Of a stretch of DNA of 64,000 nt, positions 51,320 to 61,931 are shown piece by piece; the first letter of the stretch is position 1, and the number at the start of each line of letters is the position of its first letter. Both the position numbers and the translations under genes were made by a program. The notes beneath the pieces were generated by a model. The model had not been told where the DNA came from, ran no database searches, and saw only the letters and a list, made by a program, of their open reading frames with translations. Origin of the DNA: an uncultured Desulfomonile sp. (GTDB lineage: Bacteria; Desulfobacterota; Desulfomonilia; Desulfomonilales; Desulfomonilaceae); the NCBI GenBank assembly GCA_903952205.1, contig CAJBEZ010000105.1, forward strand, positions 124,001 to 188,000. Reading direction: 5' to 3'.

Positions 51320-52216
51320 ATGGACTTTTCAACATCAATTACCTTGAATGGTCTCATCCAACAATTCCTTATCGGATTGAGCAGGACTACTATTCTCTTT
51401 ATTGTTTCATCCGGATTGAGTCTTGTTCTTGGCGTCTTGAGGATCCCAAACGTCGCCCATGGTTCTCTCTACATGCTGGGAGCATTCCTTTGTTACACGA
51501 TAGCAAGTTTTTTGGGAGCCAGTTCACTGGGATTCTGGCTGGCCATATTATTGGCGCCACTTGTTGTCGCTCTCGTGAGCCTCGCCGTAGAGCGGGGTCT
51601 TTTCTGTCATCTTTATGATAGAGAGCACCTTATGTTGCTTTTGTTCACGTTTGCCCTGATGTTAATCTTCGGAGATGTTGTAAAAGCGGTATGGGGATCT
51701 GAATATCGTTCTCTTTCCCCTCCCGAAGTTTTTCAGGGATCATTGTCGATACTGGGAATGCCATTCCCTAAGTATAACCTGTTCCTCCTTTGCGCAGGCC
51801 CCGTAGTCGCTTTTGCTCTATGGTTTCTGACACAAAAAACCAAAATCGGAAAAATCGCCAGAGCCGCGGCCGTTGACCGGGATATGGTGGCTGCCGTGGG
51901 CATAAACGTCAGCTGGGTCTTTGCTTCAGTTTTTGTAATTGGTTGCTATTTGGCAGGGTTAGGTGGCGCCTTGGTGGCGCCTACTCAAAATATATCGCAG
52001 GGCATGGACCATACCATAATTATGGAAGCTTTCCTTATAGTAATTATCGGTGGTTTGGGCAATGTTTGGGGGGCTCTTCTTGGCGCACTGATATTCGGTC
52101 TTACCGCATCGATGGGAATATTGGTCTGGCCGCAGTTTTCAATCGTGTTTCCTTATGCCGCCGTAGTGATAGTGCTGGTCTTTAGGCCTAAAGGCCTACT
52201 TAAGGCGACATGGTGA
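51320..52216 (+). CDS. livH: Branched-chain amino-acid ABC transporter permease (LivH-type)
   Basis: A 298-residue inner-membrane permease with about eight helices. The family pattern is seen in GLSLVLGVLRIPNVAHGSLYMLGAF, the cytoplasmic loop KTKIGKIARAAAVDRDMVAAVGINV (contact to the ATPases) and the C-terminal IVIIGGLGNVWGALLGALIFG. It forms the translocation channel with the LivM-type subunit. The stop overlaps the livM start by seven bases, indicating translational coupling. Confidence 0.93.
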   Translation: MDFSTSITLNGLIQQFLIGLSRTTILFIVSSGLSLVLGVLRIPNVAHGSLYMLGAFLCYTIASFLGASSLGFWLAILLAPLVVALVSLAVERGLFCHLYDREHLMLLLFTFALMLIFGDVVKAVWGSEYRSLSPPEVFQGSLSILGMPFPKYNLFLLCAGPVVAFALWFLTQKTKIGKIARAAAVDRDMVAAVGINVSWVFASVFVIGCYLAGLGGALVAPTQNISQGMDHTIIMEAFLIVIIGGLGNVWGALLGALIFGLTASMGILVWPQFSIVFPYAAVVIVLVFRPKGLLKATW

Positions 52217-53187
52217 AAAGATTGTCCACAAGATATGCAAAATCGTCTGCCTTGAAATTGCTCCTGGCGTTTTCTGTCGTCATTTTGCTCCTTGCGTTGT
52301 GCCCGCAGTTCCTTCCACGTTTCTTTGTCTATTTGTTGGCGTTGATTCTAATTAGTGGTTTGCAGGCAACCAGCCTCAACGTTGCGCTGGGTTATGGGGG
52401 CATGTATCAGTTCCATCATGCGGTATTTTTTGGAATTGGGGCTTACACCGTATCAATCATGCTCATGAAAACAAATCTTCCTCCGGCGTTGAGCTTTTTG
52501 GCGGGACCGATGGTAGCTGCCTTGCTGGGGTTTATTATGGGTCTGATATGTGTACGTTTGTCCAAGTTGTATTTTGGAATGTTGCAACTTTCTCTTGGAT
52601 CGCTGGTCTGGATAGTTGTGTTCAGGTGGTATTCATTCACCGGTGGAGACGACGGACTTCACGGAGTACCTGTGCCATCCTTGATCAGTTCTGTAAACGG
52701 TTCATACTATTTCGCCCTGATAACTTCCATTGTAGCTCTGTTTATGATGTATGTCATTCTTAACTCACCCTTTGGTCGTATCCTTCAAGCCATTAGGGAC
52801 AATCCGGAAAGGAGTGAAGGCGTAGGTGTAAGAGTAAAGCTTCATCAGCTTGTTACTCAGGTCATAGCGGCTTTTTTCGCAGGGGTTGCGGGAGTGCTGT
52901 TTGTCACAGTTGAGGGTTCAGCTTTTCCAGATCTATTATCCTGGACGCTTTCATTGGAATTCATAATAATGTGTCTCCTGGGTGGTTGGTTCACATTCCT
53001 TGGACCCATGTTAGGAGCGGCTATAATAGTTTCTTTGAGGACTCTGGTTGGCGTTTATACCGAATACTGGACCTTTGCGCTTGCCGTGATTCTAATGCTT
53101 CTCATTTTTTTCCTGCCGGAGGGTGTGCTTGGCTATTTCCAGAGATTTTCTCCGGTCCCGGAGCACTCGCCGGCGGAGGATAAATGA
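52210..53187 (+). CDS. livM: Branched-chain amino-acid ABC transporter permease (LivM-type)
   Basis: A 325-residue permease with eight to ten helices. LivM features are ATSLNVALGYGGMYQFHHAVFFGIGAY, the ATPase-coupling loop SPFGRILQAIRDNPERSEGVGV, and ECLLGG-like IIMCLLGGWFTFLGPMLGAAI. It pairs with the LivH-type subunit. The ATG overlaps the end of livH, and the next gene begins directly after its stop. Confidence 0.93.
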   Translation: MVKRLSTRYAKSSALKLLLAFSVVILLLALCPQFLPRFFVYLLALILISGLQATSLNVALGYGGMYQFHHAVFFGIGAYTVSIMLMKTNLPPALSFLAGPMVAALLGFIMGLICVRLSKLYFGMLQLSLGSLVWIVVFRWYSFTGGDDGLHGVPVPSLISSVNGSYYFALITSIVALFMMYVILNSPFGRILQAIRDNPERSEGVGVRVKLHQLVTQVIAAFFAGVAGVLFVTVEGSAFPDLLSWTLSLEFIIMCLLGGWFTFLGPMLGAAIIVSLRTLVGVYTEYWTFALAVILMLLIFFLPEGVLGYFQRFSPVPEHSPAEDK

Positions 53188-53925
53188 ATGTTGAGGATTA
53201 GAAACGTTCAGAAGTCCTTCGGTGATTTTCAGGCCGTGATAAAGGCGAATCTCGATGTTGAACAAGGTGAGATCGTCGCGGTGATAGGTCCTAACGGGGC
53301 GGGTAAAAGTACTTTGTTCAAATTGATAAGCGGGTATCTGGCTCCTGACAATGGAAGCATAATCTTCCAAGATAGAGAGATCGCAGGCCTAGCGCCCTAC
53401 AGGATATGTAGGTTAGGTCTCGGTATGTCCTTTCAAATAGTCAATGTCTTCGACCGATTGACTGTGTTTGAAAATGTTCAGGTGTCAGTTCTGTCGCACC
53501 TGAGGCGAGCTTTTGATCTGGTTACCCCCGCCGGCCGTGTGGCCGTCGAACAGACAATGGAAATTTTAGAAAGTGTATATTTGGCTAATGTAAAAGACAG
53601 GGTAAGCGGTTCCCTCTCGCATGGAGAGAGGAAAGCGCTGGAGATTGCCATAGCGCTTGGGACCAATCCTGAATTGCTCATTCTGGATGAGCCGACTGCC
53701 GGGATGTCGCCTGATGAGACTTTTTCAACTATCCATTTGCTTGAGAAACTCAACGTGAGTTTTGGGCTGACTATTCTTTTTTGTGAACACGATATGGAGC
53801 TTGTTTTTTCTTTCGCTAACAGAATCATGGTGATGCAACAGGGATTATCAATTATTCAGGGACCACCAGAAGAGGTCAGGAATAATCAACAGGTCAAGGA
53901 AGCTTATCTGGGAGGAACTCGATAA
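53188..53925 (+). CDS. livG: Branched-chain amino-acid ABC transporter ATP-binding protein (LivG-type)
   Basis: A 245-residue ABC ATPase with Walker A GPNGAGKSTLFK, the signature GSLSHGERKALEIA, Walker B LLILDEPTAGMSP and the H-loop LFCEHDMELVF. Its order in the operon and the TAGMSPDE segment fit LivG. It powers import together with LivF. The start directly follows the livM stop, and its stop overlaps the next ATG in TAATG. Confidence 0.94.
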   Translation: MLRIRNVQKSFGDFQAVIKANLDVEQGEIVAVIGPNGAGKSTLFKLISGYLAPDNGSIIFQDREIAGLAPYRICRLGLGMSFQIVNVFDRLTVFENVQVSVLSHLRRAFDLVTPAGRVAVEQTMEILESVYLANVKDRVSGSLSHGERKALEIAIALGTNPELLILDEPTAGMSPDETFSTIHLLEKLNVSFGLTILFCEHDMELVFSFANRIMVMQQGLSIIQGPPEEVRNNQQVKEAYLGGTR

Positions 53926-54626
53926 TGCTCAAGATAGAAAGCATTCACACTTTCTATGGGTTGAGCCACATCCTGTTCGATGTATCCCTTGAAGTGTCAA
54001 AAGGGGAGATTGTTTGCATTCTGGGCCGCAATGGCGCAGGAAAAAGCACCACCATGAAGAGTGTAATGGGGCTTGCTCCTCCGAGACAAGGGAACATAAT
54101 GTTCAAGAACCGTGACATAACAGGAGTTAAGCCACACCAAATAGCCAGAATGGGTATGGGGTTCGTTCCTGATGACAGAAGGGTCTTTTTTGATTTGACG
54201 GTGGAGGAGAATCTCGAAATATCTGAAAGAGGCGTTGAAAAGCCGAACGCTTGGGACCGGCACAGGGTTTATGAATTCTTTCAACCTCTTAAACACATAC
54301 GTTCCCGAAAGGCTGGGTTGCTCAGCGGTGGTGAGCAGCAGATGCTCACGATCGGCAGAGCCTTGGTCACGAACCCGGACTTGTTGCTTCTGGATGAGCC
54401 CACTGAGGGTTTGGCGCCAATTCTAGTCGGGATGCTTGAGGACCATATTCTGGCATTGAAGGACTCAGGCCTGACTATTTTGTTGGCTGAACAGAATCAG
54501 AAAACGGCATTAAATTTAAGTGACCGAGGATACATCCTCGACAATGGAGTCATACGGTATCAGGGGAAGATTGAAGATCTGCGCCAGAACGAAGAAATTA
54601 TGAGGCGATACTTGCTTGTGGGGTAG
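53925..54626 (+). CDS. livF: Branched-chain amino-acid ABC transporter ATP-binding protein (LivF-type)
   Basis: A 233-residue ABC ATPase: Walker A GRNGAGKSTTMKSVMG, signature LLSGGEQQMLTIGRAL, Walker B LLLLDEPTEGLAP and switch LLAEQN, all typical of LivF. It overlaps livG by one base and ends the operon. No terminator is visible before the IS remnant that starts about 40 bases downstream. Confidence 0.94.
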   Translation: MLKIESIHTFYGLSHILFDVSLEVSKGEIVCILGRNGAGKSTTMKSVMGLAPPRQGNIMFKNRDITGVKPHQIARMGMGFVPDDRRVFFDLTVEENLEISERGVEKPNAWDRHRVYEFFQPLKHIRSRKAGLLSGGEQQMLTIGRALVTNPDLLLLDEPTEGLAPILVGMLEDHILALKDSGLTILLAEQNQKTALNLSDRGYILDNGVIRYQGKIEDLRQNEEIMRRYLLVG

Positions 54627-55080
54627 CCAACAAAAAACTCGCCCGGTTTAGAATAAATTTCTAATAAGGGCACCTCTAAAAATCACTTTTTCAGTCTTTG
54701 GATTTCCTAAGATTCCGCAATTCAGGATAATGTGATTAGAATTTTCATCATCACAAGTTTATAAATCATCTTTTTCGGCCTAATCTTATCCGTTTACGCT
54801 GCTAAGGACGCAACTGTCCTAGTGGATACTAGTTGCTGAATAGCCTTTGTGGCGTCACGCTTAACCAATTGGATTAGACGCCTCATGTTGTAACTCACAT
54901 TCCGCGCCCCTGAATGGCATTTTGTGATGATTTTCTCCTACTCCATTTCTCTCTGGCATCTTTTTCACGATCAATCCTCCGAACATTTAGAGTGCGTTTC
55001 CGTCCATAGAATGTGAAGAATTACAGACCCTTAACGCTAGCATGAAAACCCTCCATGTTGCTGAAGCTAAGATGAGGATC
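54627..55080. other. Gene-free stretch after the liv operon
   Basis: Apart from the IS5-type remnant the region from about 54916 to 55080 holds nothing recognisable. It ends at the stop of the minus-strand membrane protein gene. Confidence 0.4.
54668..54915 (-). mobile_element. IS5-type remnant, copy 2 (inverted)
   Basis: Read on the minus strand, this stretch encodes the last part of the same type of transposase as copy 1: SYNMRRLIQLVKRDATKA and VASLAA before a stop at 54794-54796, with further similarity over the 3' non-coding end (GCCGAAAAAGA and following). The end at 54668 reads GGGCACCTCTAAAAATCA, a plausible IS5-type terminal repeat. Most of the element is lost. Confidence 0.7.
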
Positions 55081-55650
55081 TCAATCGCCGTTGATGTTTG
55101 TAGAGTGAATTTTGAGGACATTACTTGAAACTGCAAATTGGCGCTTGAATAGCAGCTCGAAGACCCTGTTCCCGCCCATTGCCCTTCCAATCTCCCAGAT
55201 TGCAAATAATGGTATGAAATTGATAAACATAATCAAGGTATGTGCAAGTATTTGGCCTCCGCCTTTTATCATTACCCCCTGAAAGGCCCCTGCAATGTCC
55301 CAGCTATGAAGGAAGCCTTCTATGGCGTATTCGAGGATGGAGAGAAAAAGGGCCAGGATGCTTATGGCAAAAGCCTTGTACAAGATTTTGAGGATCAACG
55401 GTTTCCCTCCAAATCTCTCGCCCAGGCCTAGAAAATCTCCCAATAGAATTATTTTGGCCAGGACCATAGATTCGAACAGACCATACCCGAGATGGAAATA
55501 GCTAATGTGATACTCGACGAGAATCATCCTCTCGTATATTTTCAATCCACTCAAGATCATCGCTATGTAGACAGTGAGCAACAAGTATTTCCTTGTTTCG
55601 TAATAAAAACGGTTTTTAAGTTCAGTGGTTTTTCCATTCGCTACTTTCAT
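55081..55650 (-). CDS. Integral membrane protein of unknown function
   Basis: A 189-residue protein with four hydrophobic segments: about 22-40 (LLLTVYIAMILSGLKIYE), 58-75, 87-110 (ILYKAFAISILALFLSILEY) and 135-155 (ILAHTLIMFINFIPLFAIWEIG). Hydrophilic ends are basic. I recognise no family. The ATG at 55650 is divergent from the hybrid kinase gene at 55927, and the intergenic region holds a 13-bp tandem repeat. Confidence 0.6.
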   Translation of the reverse strand: MKVANGKTTELKNRFYYETRKYLLLTVYIAMILSGLKIYERMILVEYHISYFHLGYGLFESMVLAKIILLGDFLGLGERFGGKPLILKILYKAFAISILALFLSILEYAIEGFLHSWDIAGAFQGVMIKGGGQILAHTLIMFINFIPLFAIWEIGRAMGGNRVFELLFKRQFAVSSNVLKIHSTNINGD

Positions 55651-55748
55651 CGGTAATACTCTCTTTAGTGAGATCTATTGGACAATCCTCCATAAAGATA
55701 AGACAATGTTTCGAGAACTTACAGGAAAATGTTTTCAATTATCGGGAT

Positions 55749-55823
55749 CGGAGACAGCGACAAGAGGGAAGAACAAGAGGGAAGAACAAGAGGGAAGAAC
55801 AAGAGGGAAGAACGTTGTCTCCG
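55749..55823. repeat. Four 13-bp tandem repeats flanked by inverted repeats
   Basis: AAGAGGGAAGAAC is repeated four times without change (55762-55813). The array is flanked by CGGAGACAGC (55749-55758) and its near inverse GTTGTCTCCG (55814-55823). It lies between two divergent genes. Confidence 0.88.
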
Positions 55824-55926
55824 CAATCATATTGTATTAGAATGACAAATTAACCACCTGGGCGAAGTTATCGGAGATATTCACACAAGAATAGGTATCG
55901 AACAATCAGCGGTAGGCGTCATTGTT

Positions 55927-58869
55927 ATGAAAAATGTTTTGTTGGGAAGTTGTTCAATACAGCGTGGCGCTATCCTTCGGTTCGCCGGCGCAGCTTTGAG
56001 ATTTGGCGTCGTTCTTTCCGTAATCTTGTCGGGAATGGCGCGGGCGGACGCTGATAGCCACAATCCCGTCTCTGAAGAGTCAAGTGTTTCCAACATCAAG
56101 GTCCTGAAGACTATAATTGTTCCTCACTATTATCCCTATTCGTTTATAGATAACAATGGGAATCCTGATGGTTTCAGCGTCGATATAGTTAAATCTGTGG
56201 CCGAAGTCATGGATCTAAAAGTTCAAATCGAAGTGGGCCCGTGGGAAAAAGCGATAGATGCCCTGGAACGTGGCGCCATCGATTTCCTTCCCATGATGGC
56301 CTATTCGGCCGAGAGAAGCCGACGATTCGACTTTTCCGTCCCACACACAATTTCTTACGACGCCATATTTGTGAGGAAGGGGTCAGCATCGATCAAGTCA
56401 TTCAGTGGCCTAACCGGCAAGACAGTCATCGTCCTGAACAGGGACGCCGCCCATGATTATCTCCTTTCAAGCGGGATGGCGGACAGAGTTGGAATTATAG
56501 TTGTTGAGACAGTTGCGGAAGGTCTTCGCCTCCTTTCATCAGAAACGGCGGACGCATTGATAATGCCGAAACTTGTAGGGTTGCTTGTTCTGAAACAACT
56601 CAACATCACGAATATAGGCGAGTCCCCTGAAGTGATCGACATCTACAGTCGGCCCTTTTGCTTCGCGGTAAAAAAGGGCGCCAACCATTTACTGGAAAGT
56701 CTCAGCCAGGGCCTGTCTATTGTTGAGGCGACCGGGAAGTATAGAAGCGTTTACGCTAAATGGTTCGGGGTGATTGAAGGACATGCAGTCTCCTGGAAAC
56801 CGATAATAAGGTATGGCCTTGGGATAGTTGCGGTATTTACTCTTATTGGATTGGCGTTGTTGTTGTGGGTTGTAACGTTACGAAAACAGGTGGCGCTGAG
56901 AACAAAAACTCTGGAAATGGAGATCCTTGAGAGAAATAAGATAGAAAAGGCGCTCAGGGAGAGCGAGAAGAGATTCAGGGCAATCTTTGACAATGCGGGC
57001 GTAGGTATCGACTTGCTTGACGCAGAAGGGAGAATTGCACAAGCGAATCAATCGCTGTTGAATATAGTGGGTTATTCGTTTGAAGAGTTACGGGAACTCA
57101 CTTTCCTGGGGATCACCCATCCCGATGACCGGGACATTTCAGAGCGCAGCCTAAAAGCATTAGATGCCGGCGAAAGGAATGCGTACCGACTTGAAAAGCG
57201 CTACCTGCGAAGGGATGGAAGTCTTGTCTGGTGCGAGCTTTCCACTTCATCAATCCGCGACGCTGATGGAAAGCGCATCGGCACAATTGGCGTCATAGAG
57301 GATGTCTCCGAGCGAAAGCGGGCGGAGGAGGCTCTCAGAGACAGCGAAGCCCGGCTAAACTCCATTCTGGCCGCCTCGCCGGTTGGGATCGCCGTGCTAA
57401 AGGACAGGAAGCTAACGTGGGTGAATGATGTTGGATTAAAGATGTTTGGTTACGAGAGTAATGTTGAAGTCGTCGGCAAGAGTACAAATATTTTTTATCC
57501 ATCGCAGGATGAATATGAACTTGCGGGAAAAAAACTTTACGCCTCTCTCAATGGCAATCAGGTTTCTCAGATTTTTACGAAATTTAAAAGAAAAGACGGC
57601 TCCTTATTTGACGCTGACATGAGGATGAAGCTCGTCGATACTAACGCTCACGGAAGCCTCGCTGTCGCCATCATAATCGATATCACCGAACAATTAAAGA
57701 ACGAGAGAGAAAGAGAATTACTGAGAGCGGAGTTACTCCAGGCTCAGAAAATGGAGGCTATAGGCACGCTGGTTGGTGGGATAGCGCATGACTTCAACAA
57801 CATGCTGCAAGTCATCCTTGGATATTCACAGATGCTGTTGGAGGAAAAGAGCCCGGATCACCCTGATTATGAAGACCTGCGGGAAATAGTCAGAGCTTCG
57901 GAACAGGAAGCAGAACTGGTAAGACGTTTGCTCATATTCGCCAAAAAAACTCCAACGGAAAAAGTTACAACGGAACTGAATTCTCAGGTTAAAGGCATGA
58001 CCAGCCTGCTATCCAGAACTTTTCCGAAAATGATCGACATTAAGCTGGATCTTGCCGATGGGCTCAATATGATCATGGCTGACCCTGTCCAGATTGATCA
58101 GGTGATTATGAATCTCACGATTAACGCTCAGGAATCCATGCCCAAAGGGGGCCAGCTAGGGATCAAAACAAGAAATGTGACACTGGACGATGAATACGTC
58201 TGCTATAAACCTGGCTTGAAATCCGGAAAATACGTCATGCTATCAATCTCGGACACTGGGCTAGGAATGAACCAGCAAACTCTCTCAAGAATATTTGAAC
58301 CATTCTTCTCGACAAAAGAGAGAGACTCAACAAGGGGAACAGGTTTGGGCCTTTCAGTCGTACAGGGGATAGTGGAACAGCACGGGGGGCACATAATCTG
58401 CGAAAGCGAGCCGGAAAAGGGTTCCGAGTTCAGAATTTACTTTCCGGCCATTGAATTTGCCAAAAAGACCGAAGAATTGGTGAAAAAGTCACCAAACCCG
58501 ACAGGCACAGGGACTATTTTGCTGGTTGAAGACGAACCGTTGGTCGTTGAGTTCGGGAAAAGGATCCTGTCTGGCGCAGGATACAATGTGATTGTAGGTA
58601 GTAACGGACGCGAAGCCCTGGATATCTACCAGAACAGAAAGGATGAAATAGCCCTGGTTGTTCTCGATCTTATGATGCCGGAAATGAGTGGTAGGGACTG
58701 TCTCAAGGAATTGGTCAAGCTTGATCCTTTAGTGAAAGTGATTATTGCAACCGGTTTTTCGATTGATGCGTCGGTTGAGGAGGAAATAAATCCCTTTATA
58801 AAAGGTATTGTAAAAAAACCGTTCAGGATATCCGAGTTCGTATGGGCGATCCATGATGCGCTCTCTTAG
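55927..58869 (+). CDS. Hybrid sensor histidine kinase with periplasmic solute-binding domain
   Basis: A 980-residue membrane kinase. Signal/anchor (about 18-40), a family-3 solute-binding domain (about 55-275; IIVPHYYPYSFIDNNGNPDGFSVDI and the helical GAIDFLPMMAYSAERSRRFDFS), a membrane helix (about 295-317), PAS (about 345-465), PAS (about 475-590), a phosphoacceptor helix with His621 (GGIAHDFNNMLQVI), HATPase (TINAQESMPKGG, DTGLGM, GTGLGLS) and a receiver with Asp914 (VVLDLMMPEMSG). The external domain probably senses an amino acid or similar small molecule, as in EvgS-like kinases. The immediate upstream region has the 13-bp tandem repeat. No separate response regulator is adjacent. Confidence 0.95.
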   Translation: MKNVLLGSCSIQRGAILRFAGAALRFGVVLSVILSGMARADADSHNPVSEESSVSNIKVLKTIIVPHYYPYSFIDNNGNPDGFSVDIVKSVAEVMDLKVQIEVGPWEKAIDALERGAIDFLPMMAYSAERSRRFDFSVPHTISYDAIFVRKGSASIKSFSGLTGKTVIVLNRDAAHDYLLSSGMADRVGIIVVETVAEGLRLLSSETADALIMPKLVGLLVLKQLNITNIGESPEVIDIYSRPFCFAVKKGANHLLESLSQGLSIVEATGKYRSVYAKWFGVIEGHAVSWKPIIRYGLGIVAVFTLIGLALLLWVVTLRKQVALRTKTLEMEILERNKIEKALRESEKRFRAIFDNAGVGIDLLDAEGRIAQANQSLLNIVGYSFEELRELTFLGITHPDDRDISERSLKALDAGERNAYRLEKRYLRRDGSLVWCELSTSSIRDADGKRIGTIGVIEDVSERKRAEEALRDSEARLNSILAASPVGIAVLKDRKLTWVNDVGLKMFGYESNVEVVGKSTNIFYPSQDEYELAGKKLYASLNGNQVSQIFTKFKRKDGSLFDADMRMKLVDTNAHGSLAVAIIIDITEQLKNERERELLRAELLQAQKMEAIGTLVGGIAHDFNNMLQVILGYSQMLLEEKSPDHPDYEDLREIVRASEQEAELVRRLLIFAKKTPTEKVTTELNSQVKGMTSLLSRTFPKMIDIKLDLADGLNMIMADPVQIDQVIMNLTINAQESMPKGGQLGIKTRNVTLDDEYVCYKPGLKSGKYVMLSISDTGLGMNQQTLSRIFEPFFSTKERDSTRGTGLGLSVVQGIVEQHGGHIICESEPEKGSEFRIYFPAIEFAKKTEELVKKSPNPTGTGTILLVEDEPLVVEFGKRILSGAGYNVIVGSNGREALDIYQNRKDEIALVVLDLMMPEMSGRDCLKELVKLDPLVKVIIATGFSIDASVEEEINPFIKGIVKKPFRISEFVWAIHDALS

Positions 58870-59022
58870 CAAGCTCAGGCTGATTGCAACCAAAACATAT
58901 ATTTTTAGCGCCCATTTAAGAGTTTCTTTATTCCCGTCATTCTTGTATCCTGTTAGTCAATCACAAGTGTATATTTCATGAACCTTGTCCGCCATCGGAC
59001 CTTGCAAACGGAGCCTGATTAA

Positions 59023-61761
59023 ATGCAACCCGAGGAAAAATCAAGACAACAGCTCATGGAAGAACTCGATAAGATGAAACGGAAGCTGGTTGAACTCGAC
59101 TCTTCCTGTATTCGTCCATTCGATTCCGCGAAGGGGAGGCAAGAGGAACTCTTCAAATATACCCAAATAATTGAGAGATCTGGTGAAGCGATACTCGTCT
59201 TTCAGGACGGATACGTAAAATTCGCCGGGGGGGCTTGCCTGAATGTTACTGGAAGCTCACCGGAGGATTGGTTGGCTTCGGGAAGTATGGTGGAGCGTAT
59301 CCACCCTGCTGATCTAGAAGCGTTTGAGGAATTCCAGTCAAGCTGGATGCAGCGAGAATCGAGGGAACATCGGCGTGACTTCCGGATTATATGTGGAAAT
59401 AATAACATCAGGTGGGTCAGTATAGATTTATCAGTGATCACATGGGAAGGCCATGCGGCGTGTTTGTTTTTGCTGACCGGCGCATCTGATCGGAAGAATC
59501 TTGAAGAATCGCTGACTAGGTGTGAGTCGGATCTGAAAGACCTGAATGATCTCTTTGTGAGTCAAAACGAGCAGGTAGTAGCGGTAAACGGCATTGTGGC
59601 CGAACTCAGCCGAGCTGATACCCAGGAGCAATGTTGCGCAACCCTGGTCTCACTTCTGTCTGGCGATCTTGGTTTTGAAAAGGTGATTGTGGCGGTCAGG
59701 AAAGATGAAATCATCTTTGGAAACATAGACATGGTCGGTCTTTGCATGTCGCTGGATGAGATAGGCGATTGCCTGAAACAGGATGAGGCCTGCAGGCACG
59801 TCTTGCAGAGCGGGCGGCTTCTGTTGAAAAGTGATTTCCATGACTGCGGTGTTTGTTGCTGGGACGACATTTTCTCAAGTTGGACTATTTACCCGGTGAA
59901 AGGGCGATCAGAGATTCTTGGTGTTGCTATAGTTTGTTCCTCGGAAACAGAGAACAGGGACACTGTCGGGCTAGTTCTAAATCAGGCGGGAGTGCTCCTG
60001 GACACTCTGGGGTTGGCGGATTCGTTGGCTAAGACAAATGAGGAGCTTAAACGGTCGGCCAACGAACTTGAGGAAGCCAAGAGGTCGGCTGAGAGGGCAA
60101 ATCAATCCAAGAGCCAGTTTCTTGCAAACATGAGCCATGAAATCCGTACCCCAATGAATGGGATAATCGGAATGACCGAATTGGCTCTAGGCACTGAACT
60201 TAACGGAGAGCAAAAAGAATACCTTGAAGCTGTAAAGATTTCTGCCGACGCTCTTCTCTCGCTGATCAACGATATTCTTGATTTTTCAAAGATGGAGGCT
60301 GGGAAGTTTGAGCTCATGTCCACGGATTTTAGTCTAAGAGACTGCCTTGGTAACAGTATGAGCACGCTTGCGACTCAAGCGCACGCCAAGAAACTGGAAC
60401 TGGCCTTTCAGGTATTGCCTGAAACCCCGGACAACCTTACCGGAGACCCTGGGAGATTGAGGCAGATTCTCGTCAATCTCATCGGTAATGCAATTAAATT
60501 CACGGAAAAGGGAGAGGTGGTAACTCGCGTTGAGCCCAGAGTTGAGACGGAAAGTTCTATTGAGTTGCACTTTACGGTGACGGATACCGGTATTGGTATT
60601 CCCAAGAGCCAACTGGGAAAGGTTTTCAGGGCGTTCGAGCAGGTTGACTCTTCCAATACGAGACAATATGGGGGAACAGGCCTGGGGCTCACCATATCAT
60701 CTCAACTTGTGGAATTGATGGAAGGCAAGATCTGGGCAGAGAGCGAGCCCGGCGTGGGAAGCGTTTTCCATTTTACAGCGCGGTTTGGTTTGGGTTCCCA
60801 GCCTGTCCGCAGGGTTATCCCCAGGGAGAGATCATTGCTTGATCACGTAAGTGTGCTCATAGTAGATGACAATGCCACCAACAGAACAATACTGCAAGAA
60901 ACTGTGCGCTCCTGGGGTATGCTGCCGACAGCCGTCTCTGACAGCGAAGAAGCGATGACGGTAATAAGCCGGGCTTGCAGTTCCGGGCGGCCTTTTTCTC
61001 TTGCTCTTGTTGATTTTATGATGCCTGGCATGAATGGTTTTGAACTTGCGGAAGTTCTAAGCAAGTCGCAAGGTCAAAACATTGAAAAAATAATCATGTT
61101 GACATCGGGCGGTCAGAGAGGTGATGCGGCGAAATGCCAGGAACTAGGGATTTCGGCGTACCTCATGAAACCGATCAAGCAGTCTGATCTCAAGGACGCG
61201 ATCCTTATGACAATGCAAAAAACGTCAGGGGATCAAAGTCGTTCGCCCTTGATAACCCGTCACTCCGTGAGAGAAGCGAGGATGCGAATCAGTATTCTGC
61301 TCGCGGAAGACAACCCAGTGAATCAAATGCTTGCGGTAAAGGTCCTTGAAAAAATGGGCCACACCATATCTGTGGCTGGGAACGGCCTGCAGGCGCTGGA
61401 TCTTCTTGAAAAAGGCCATTTCCAGGTCATACTTATGGATGTTCAAATGCCGGAGATGGACGGGTTTGAAACCACAAGGGCCATCAGGGAAAGGGAAAAA
61501 CTCACCGGCGGCCACATTCCAATAATAGCCATGACTGCGCATGCCATGATGGGAGACAGGGAGAGGTGCCTGGAAGCGGGGATGGATGATTACATTTCCA
61601 AACCAATCAATAGAAACGAACTATTAGAGTGTATAGAGAAACTGGTCGGAGAGAACGACCTTTGCCATCGGAATTCTGTTCCATGTTCACCGACGGCAAA
61701 TGCTACCAATGACGCTAGAATCGGCAGAATGGACAACTCGACAGCGGATCTTTTGAGATAA
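59023..61761 (+). CDS. Hybrid sensor histidine kinase with two receiver domains
   Basis: A 912-residue soluble kinase: N-terminal coiled coil, PAS (about 45-165), a GAF-like domain (about 190-330) with five to six Cys including ECCATL-like QEQCCATL and DCGVCCWDD, a coiled coil, phosphoacceptor His372 ([13 protein letters not shown]), HATPase ([23 protein letters not shown]), a first receiver (Asp664 in [11 protein letters not shown]) and a second (Asp806 in [11 protein letters not shown]). The Cys pairs in the GAF-like part might bind a metal or respond to redox, which is only a guess. There is no HPt domain, so a separate phosphotransfer protein is likely. Confidence 0.94.
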   Translation: MQPEEKSRQQLMEELDKMKRKLVELDSSCIRPFDSAKGRQEELFKYTQIIERSGEAILVFQDGYVKFAGGACLNVTGSSPEDWLASGSMVERIHPADLEAFEEFQSSWMQRESREHRRDFRIICGNNNIRWVSIDLSVITWEGHAACLFLLTGASDRKNLEESLTRCESDLKDLNDLFVSQNEQVVAVNGIVAELSRADTQEQCCATLVSLLSGDLGFEKVIVAVRKDEIIFGNIDMVGLCMSLDEIGDCLKQDEACRHVLQSGRLLLKSDFHDCGVCCWDDIFSSWTIYPVKGRSEILGVAIVCSSETENRDTVGLVLNQAGVLLDTLGLADSLAKTNEELKRSANELEEAKRSAERANQSKSQFLANMSHEIRTPMNGIIGMTELALGTELNGEQKEYLEAVKISADALLSLINDILDFSKMEAGKFELMSTDFSLRDCLGNSMSTLATQAHAKKLELAFQVLPETPDNLTGDPGRLRQILVNLIGNAIKFTEKGEVVTRVEPRVETESSIELHFTVTDTGIGIPKSQLGKVFRAFEQVDSSNTRQYGGTGLGLTISSQLVELMEGKIWAESEPGVGSVFHFTARFGLGSQPVRRVIPRERSLLDHVSVLIVDDNATNRTILQETVRSWGMLPTAVSDSEEAMTVISRACSSGRPFSLALVDFMMPGMNGFELAEVLSKSQGQNIEKIIMLTSGGQRGDAAKCQELGISAYLMKPIKQSDLKDAILMTMQKTSGDQSRSPLITRHSVREARMRISILLAEDNPVNQMLAVKVLEKMGHTISVAGNGLQALDLLEKGHFQVILMDVQMPEMDGFETTRAIREREKLTGGHIPIIAMTAHAMMGDRERCLEAGMDDYISKPINRNELLECIEKLVGENDLCHRNSVPCSPTANATNDARIGRMDNSTADLLR

Positions 61762-61931
61762 TGGCCGAATAGAGCTATTTTTTCACTGCAGAGCCCCATC
61801 CATGACGCCGAAAGATTGCCGTGGGCTAATGGAGAATGGACCTTTAAGGTTGAAGAGGATATGACTGATCTTTTGGCGCCGCAGATGTTGATTAGGAATC
61901 AATCGGGGATTTTTCCCTGAGGAGATACCCA

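Noticed and set aside
55762-55813. Tandem repeat considered as a CRISPR array
   Set aside because: Units are 13 bases, contiguous and without spacers, and no cas genes are in the window.
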